From: Planctomycetaceae bacterium
GTDB taxonomy: Bacteria; Planctomycetota; Planctomycetia; Pirellulales; Pirellulaceae
Direction of reading: 5' to 3'
Assembly (NCBI GenBank): GCA_002709225.1
Contig: PAQH01000017.1
Span: 1 to 35,916 of the forward strand
DNA: 35,916 bases
This document shows, in pieces, positions 34,333-35,916 of the stretch (positions are counted from its first letter, which is position 1; each line of letters begins with the position of its first letter). The notes below the pieces were generated by a model. That model saw only the letters and a program-made list of their open reading frames with translations. It searched no databases and was not told the DNA's origin. A program made the translations under genes and the position numbers.

Positions 34333-35916
34333 CTACCTCGCTGCGGTGATCTCGATCTGGTCAATGACCCCCTGAAACCCGTTGGACAGGCGACTCCCTC
34401 GCCATCTCCCTCCAACTGTATTCTGCACTTCCCACCCTGGCTGGGCACCCTGGCTGAAAGCAATCGGCTGGCCACCACTGGCATCCGTTATCCAGGCCGC
34501 GTGTTGCCCGTCCAAAATGAGGCCAACCTGTGTCACTCCTGGGTCCTGACTCGGGCGGCGGACGAAAACCAAATGATGAAACTGACCGTCGGCCACCTGC
34601 TGCGGCAACTGCAAACGCTGTGTTACGATGCTGCCCCCCATCACGTTGCACCACTCAGCTACGACGTGTCCAGTGGAACTGACGGACATGTCGGCGACGT
34701 TGGGCAATTGGCCATCACGGTAACAGTCTGCTCGAGACCAACTTGAAAAACGTAGGATCGTACGGGGTCCCGAAACGCCAGCCGCCGCCGGCTCACGACG
34801 TTCCGAGCCGTCACGCGCGACCTTGAACCAGGCACCCAAGGTAAACGTCGTCCACGGGCCCAGGTCCGGCGACCTATCAGAAAACTGTAGTGCCTCCTGG
34901 CCATCAAAACGCACCGCTTTTTGGTTCCCCGGGACGGACGCTGGTACGTCTCTGGTAAACGACGGCCAATGATTGGAAACGGGCGTCAGCCAATCCCATG
35001 CCTGCCCGCCGTACGACCGTTCACGCGCCTTCTTCCAGGCCAGTTCATAGGTCATCTTGTAGCGCGTCCCGTCAAACAGTCTCCCCCTCCCATCCTGTCG
35101 AGCGGGTTGCCTGTCCACGTCAAAATCAAAACGCACTACGGCAGGGTCGGGGGACAATTCTCCCACCTCGTAAAGATGCACATCCATGGGACCAAAATCG
35201 TCGATAATCTTCCCGTCGACTATCCGCGCCTCTCTCCCTTCAGAAAGAACACGCGCGACACCGCCAGCTACCCGTGGGTGAAGTGCAATCTGCACCTGAT
35301 CAAACCGAGTCAAACTACCGCTATTAACGGCGACGATATAGCTCTTGTTTAGTTCAGGAAGGTACTTCTGCATCACATGGACACCCACATCATAGGGTCG
35401 TCCCCAACCAAGATGGGGTTCGGTAATAAGTGGTGTCACGATCTGCGTACCAGTTTTCTCAGGCAAACTGAGTACGGGCTGGAGCGTCGCGATTTCCAGA
35501 CACACCTGGCGTATACTCTCCGCCAGGTCGGGTGCAGATTCGTGAATAAAATCTCGCCCTCTCCCATTCTGGTACCGAAACCACTGGACGCCGCGCGCTC
35601 CCTCGACAATGGCCAGGAACGCCGTCGCCCTGTTTTCCCGAGGCGTAGGATAAATAAACCTTCGACCTGGCTGCATCCCTGTGTCGTCACTGGAATCGAA
35701 TCCTTGTAACAAGCACCACACGGGGCGCTGGGGACGACTGGAGTTCGCGACCGCTGTCATCATCTGACGCACATAGTCCTGGACCCAGGCAACCGGCTTG
35801 CGTCTCAGGATATTGGCTGAAGCGCCGACGTAGGGATCAACAACCCAAATATCGATTTCATTGACAGCTCCAATAAACTCAGTCCAGTGGCGCGGCGAAG
35901 GCTCAGCGGGTGCCAA
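34333..35916 (-). CDS. Glycosidase-like protein with LamG-type C-terminus (5' partial)
   Basis: At least 527 residues. The frame runs off the right edge, so the N-terminus is missing and the TTG at 35914-35916 is not a real start. The first part (to about 150) resembles a TIM-barrel glycoside hydrolase, with NEIDIWVVDPYVG, PVWCLLQGFD and EGARGVQWFRYQNGRG. A beta-sandwich-like segment follows. The last 200 residues look like a LamG/concanavalin-like domain (AVRFDGQEALQF, TTFTLGAWFKV, QFHHLVFVRR, GVIDQIEI). It is probably secreted and acts on or binds polysaccharide. The catalytic acids cannot be assigned from the fragment. It lies 162 nt upstream of the PVC heme gene on the same strand. Confidence 0.75.
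   Translation of the reverse strand: MAPAEPSPRHWTEFIGAVNEIDIWVVDPYVGASANILRRKPVAWVQDYVRQMMTAVANSSRPQRPVWCLLQGFDSSDDTGMQPGRRFIYPTPRENRATAFLAIVEGARGVQWFRYQNGRGRDFIHESAPDLAESIRQVCLEIATLQPVLSLPEKTGTQIVTPLITEPHLGWGRPYDVGVHVMQKYLPELNKSYIVAVNSGSLTRFDQVQIALHPRVAGGVARVLSEGREARIVDGKIIDDFGPMDVHLYEVGELSPDPAVVRFDFDVDRQPARQDGRGRLFDGTRYKMTYELAWKKARERSYGGQAWDWLTPVSNHWPSFTRDVPASVPGNQKAVRFDGQEALQFSDRSPDLGPWTTFTLGAWFKVARDGSERREPAAAGVSGPRTILRFSSWSRADCYRDGQLPNVADMSVSSTGHVVAEWCNVMGGSIVTQRLQLPQQVADGQFHHLVFVRRPSQDPGVTQVGLILDGQHAAWITDASGGQPIAFSQGAQPGWEVQNTVGGRWRGSRLSNGFQGVIDQIEITAAR

Overview
The window comes from a planctomycete, most likely Pirellulaceae-like. The lineage markers are a DUF1501 protein next to a DUF1549/DUF1553 (PSCyt) protein, a giant PVC-type heme-binding CxxCH protein, an EF-hand alpha/beta-hydrolase, and a Tat-exported Gfo/Idh/MocA oxidoreductase. 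All assignments come from reading motifs in the translations. No database search was run.

Left end, plus strand (1-3773): the 3' part of a secreted matrixin-type metalloprotease is preceded by an in-frame 39-bp minisatellite. Two alpha/beta-hydrolases follow in tandem. Minus strand (3942-9560): a sugar ABC importer operon is transcribed in the order ATPase, binding lipoprotein, permease, permease. A Gfo/Idh/MocA oxidoreductase lies downstream, and two perfect 17-bp tandem repeats lie just upstream as a possible operator.

Minus strand (9907-12549): an FHA-GAF-class III nucleotide cyclase is followed by a class II cyclic-nucleotide phosphodiesterase, so synthesis and breakdown of one second messenger sit in one operon. 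A 9-bp inverted repeat lies in the cyclase leader.

Minus strand (12872-23362): this is an apparent electron-transfer cluster. In order of transcription it encodes a membrane-anchored FAD/NAD(P)H reductase with a [2Fe-2S] domain, two tetraheme c554-like cytochromes, a protein with two cyclic-nucleotide-binding domains fused to a four-cluster ferredoxin, a di-heme b-type membrane protein, an 11-heme cytochrome with a Cys-rich cytoplasmic head, and an acetolactate synthase-like TPP enzyme. Taken together the domains suggest a cyclic-nucleotide-controlled path for electrons from NAD(P)H across the membrane to periplasmic c hemes. This is the strongest candidate for an undescribed system here.

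Right part: a divergent NADP-type glutamate dehydrogenase on plus (23774-25129), an unrecognised 452-residue protein (25244-26602), and then a planctomycete surface or catabolic cluster on minus: DUF1501, DUF1549/1553, PVC heme protein, and the 3' end of a glycosidase-like protein with a LamG-type C-terminus. No rRNA, tRNA, CRISPR array or insertion sequence was recognised.
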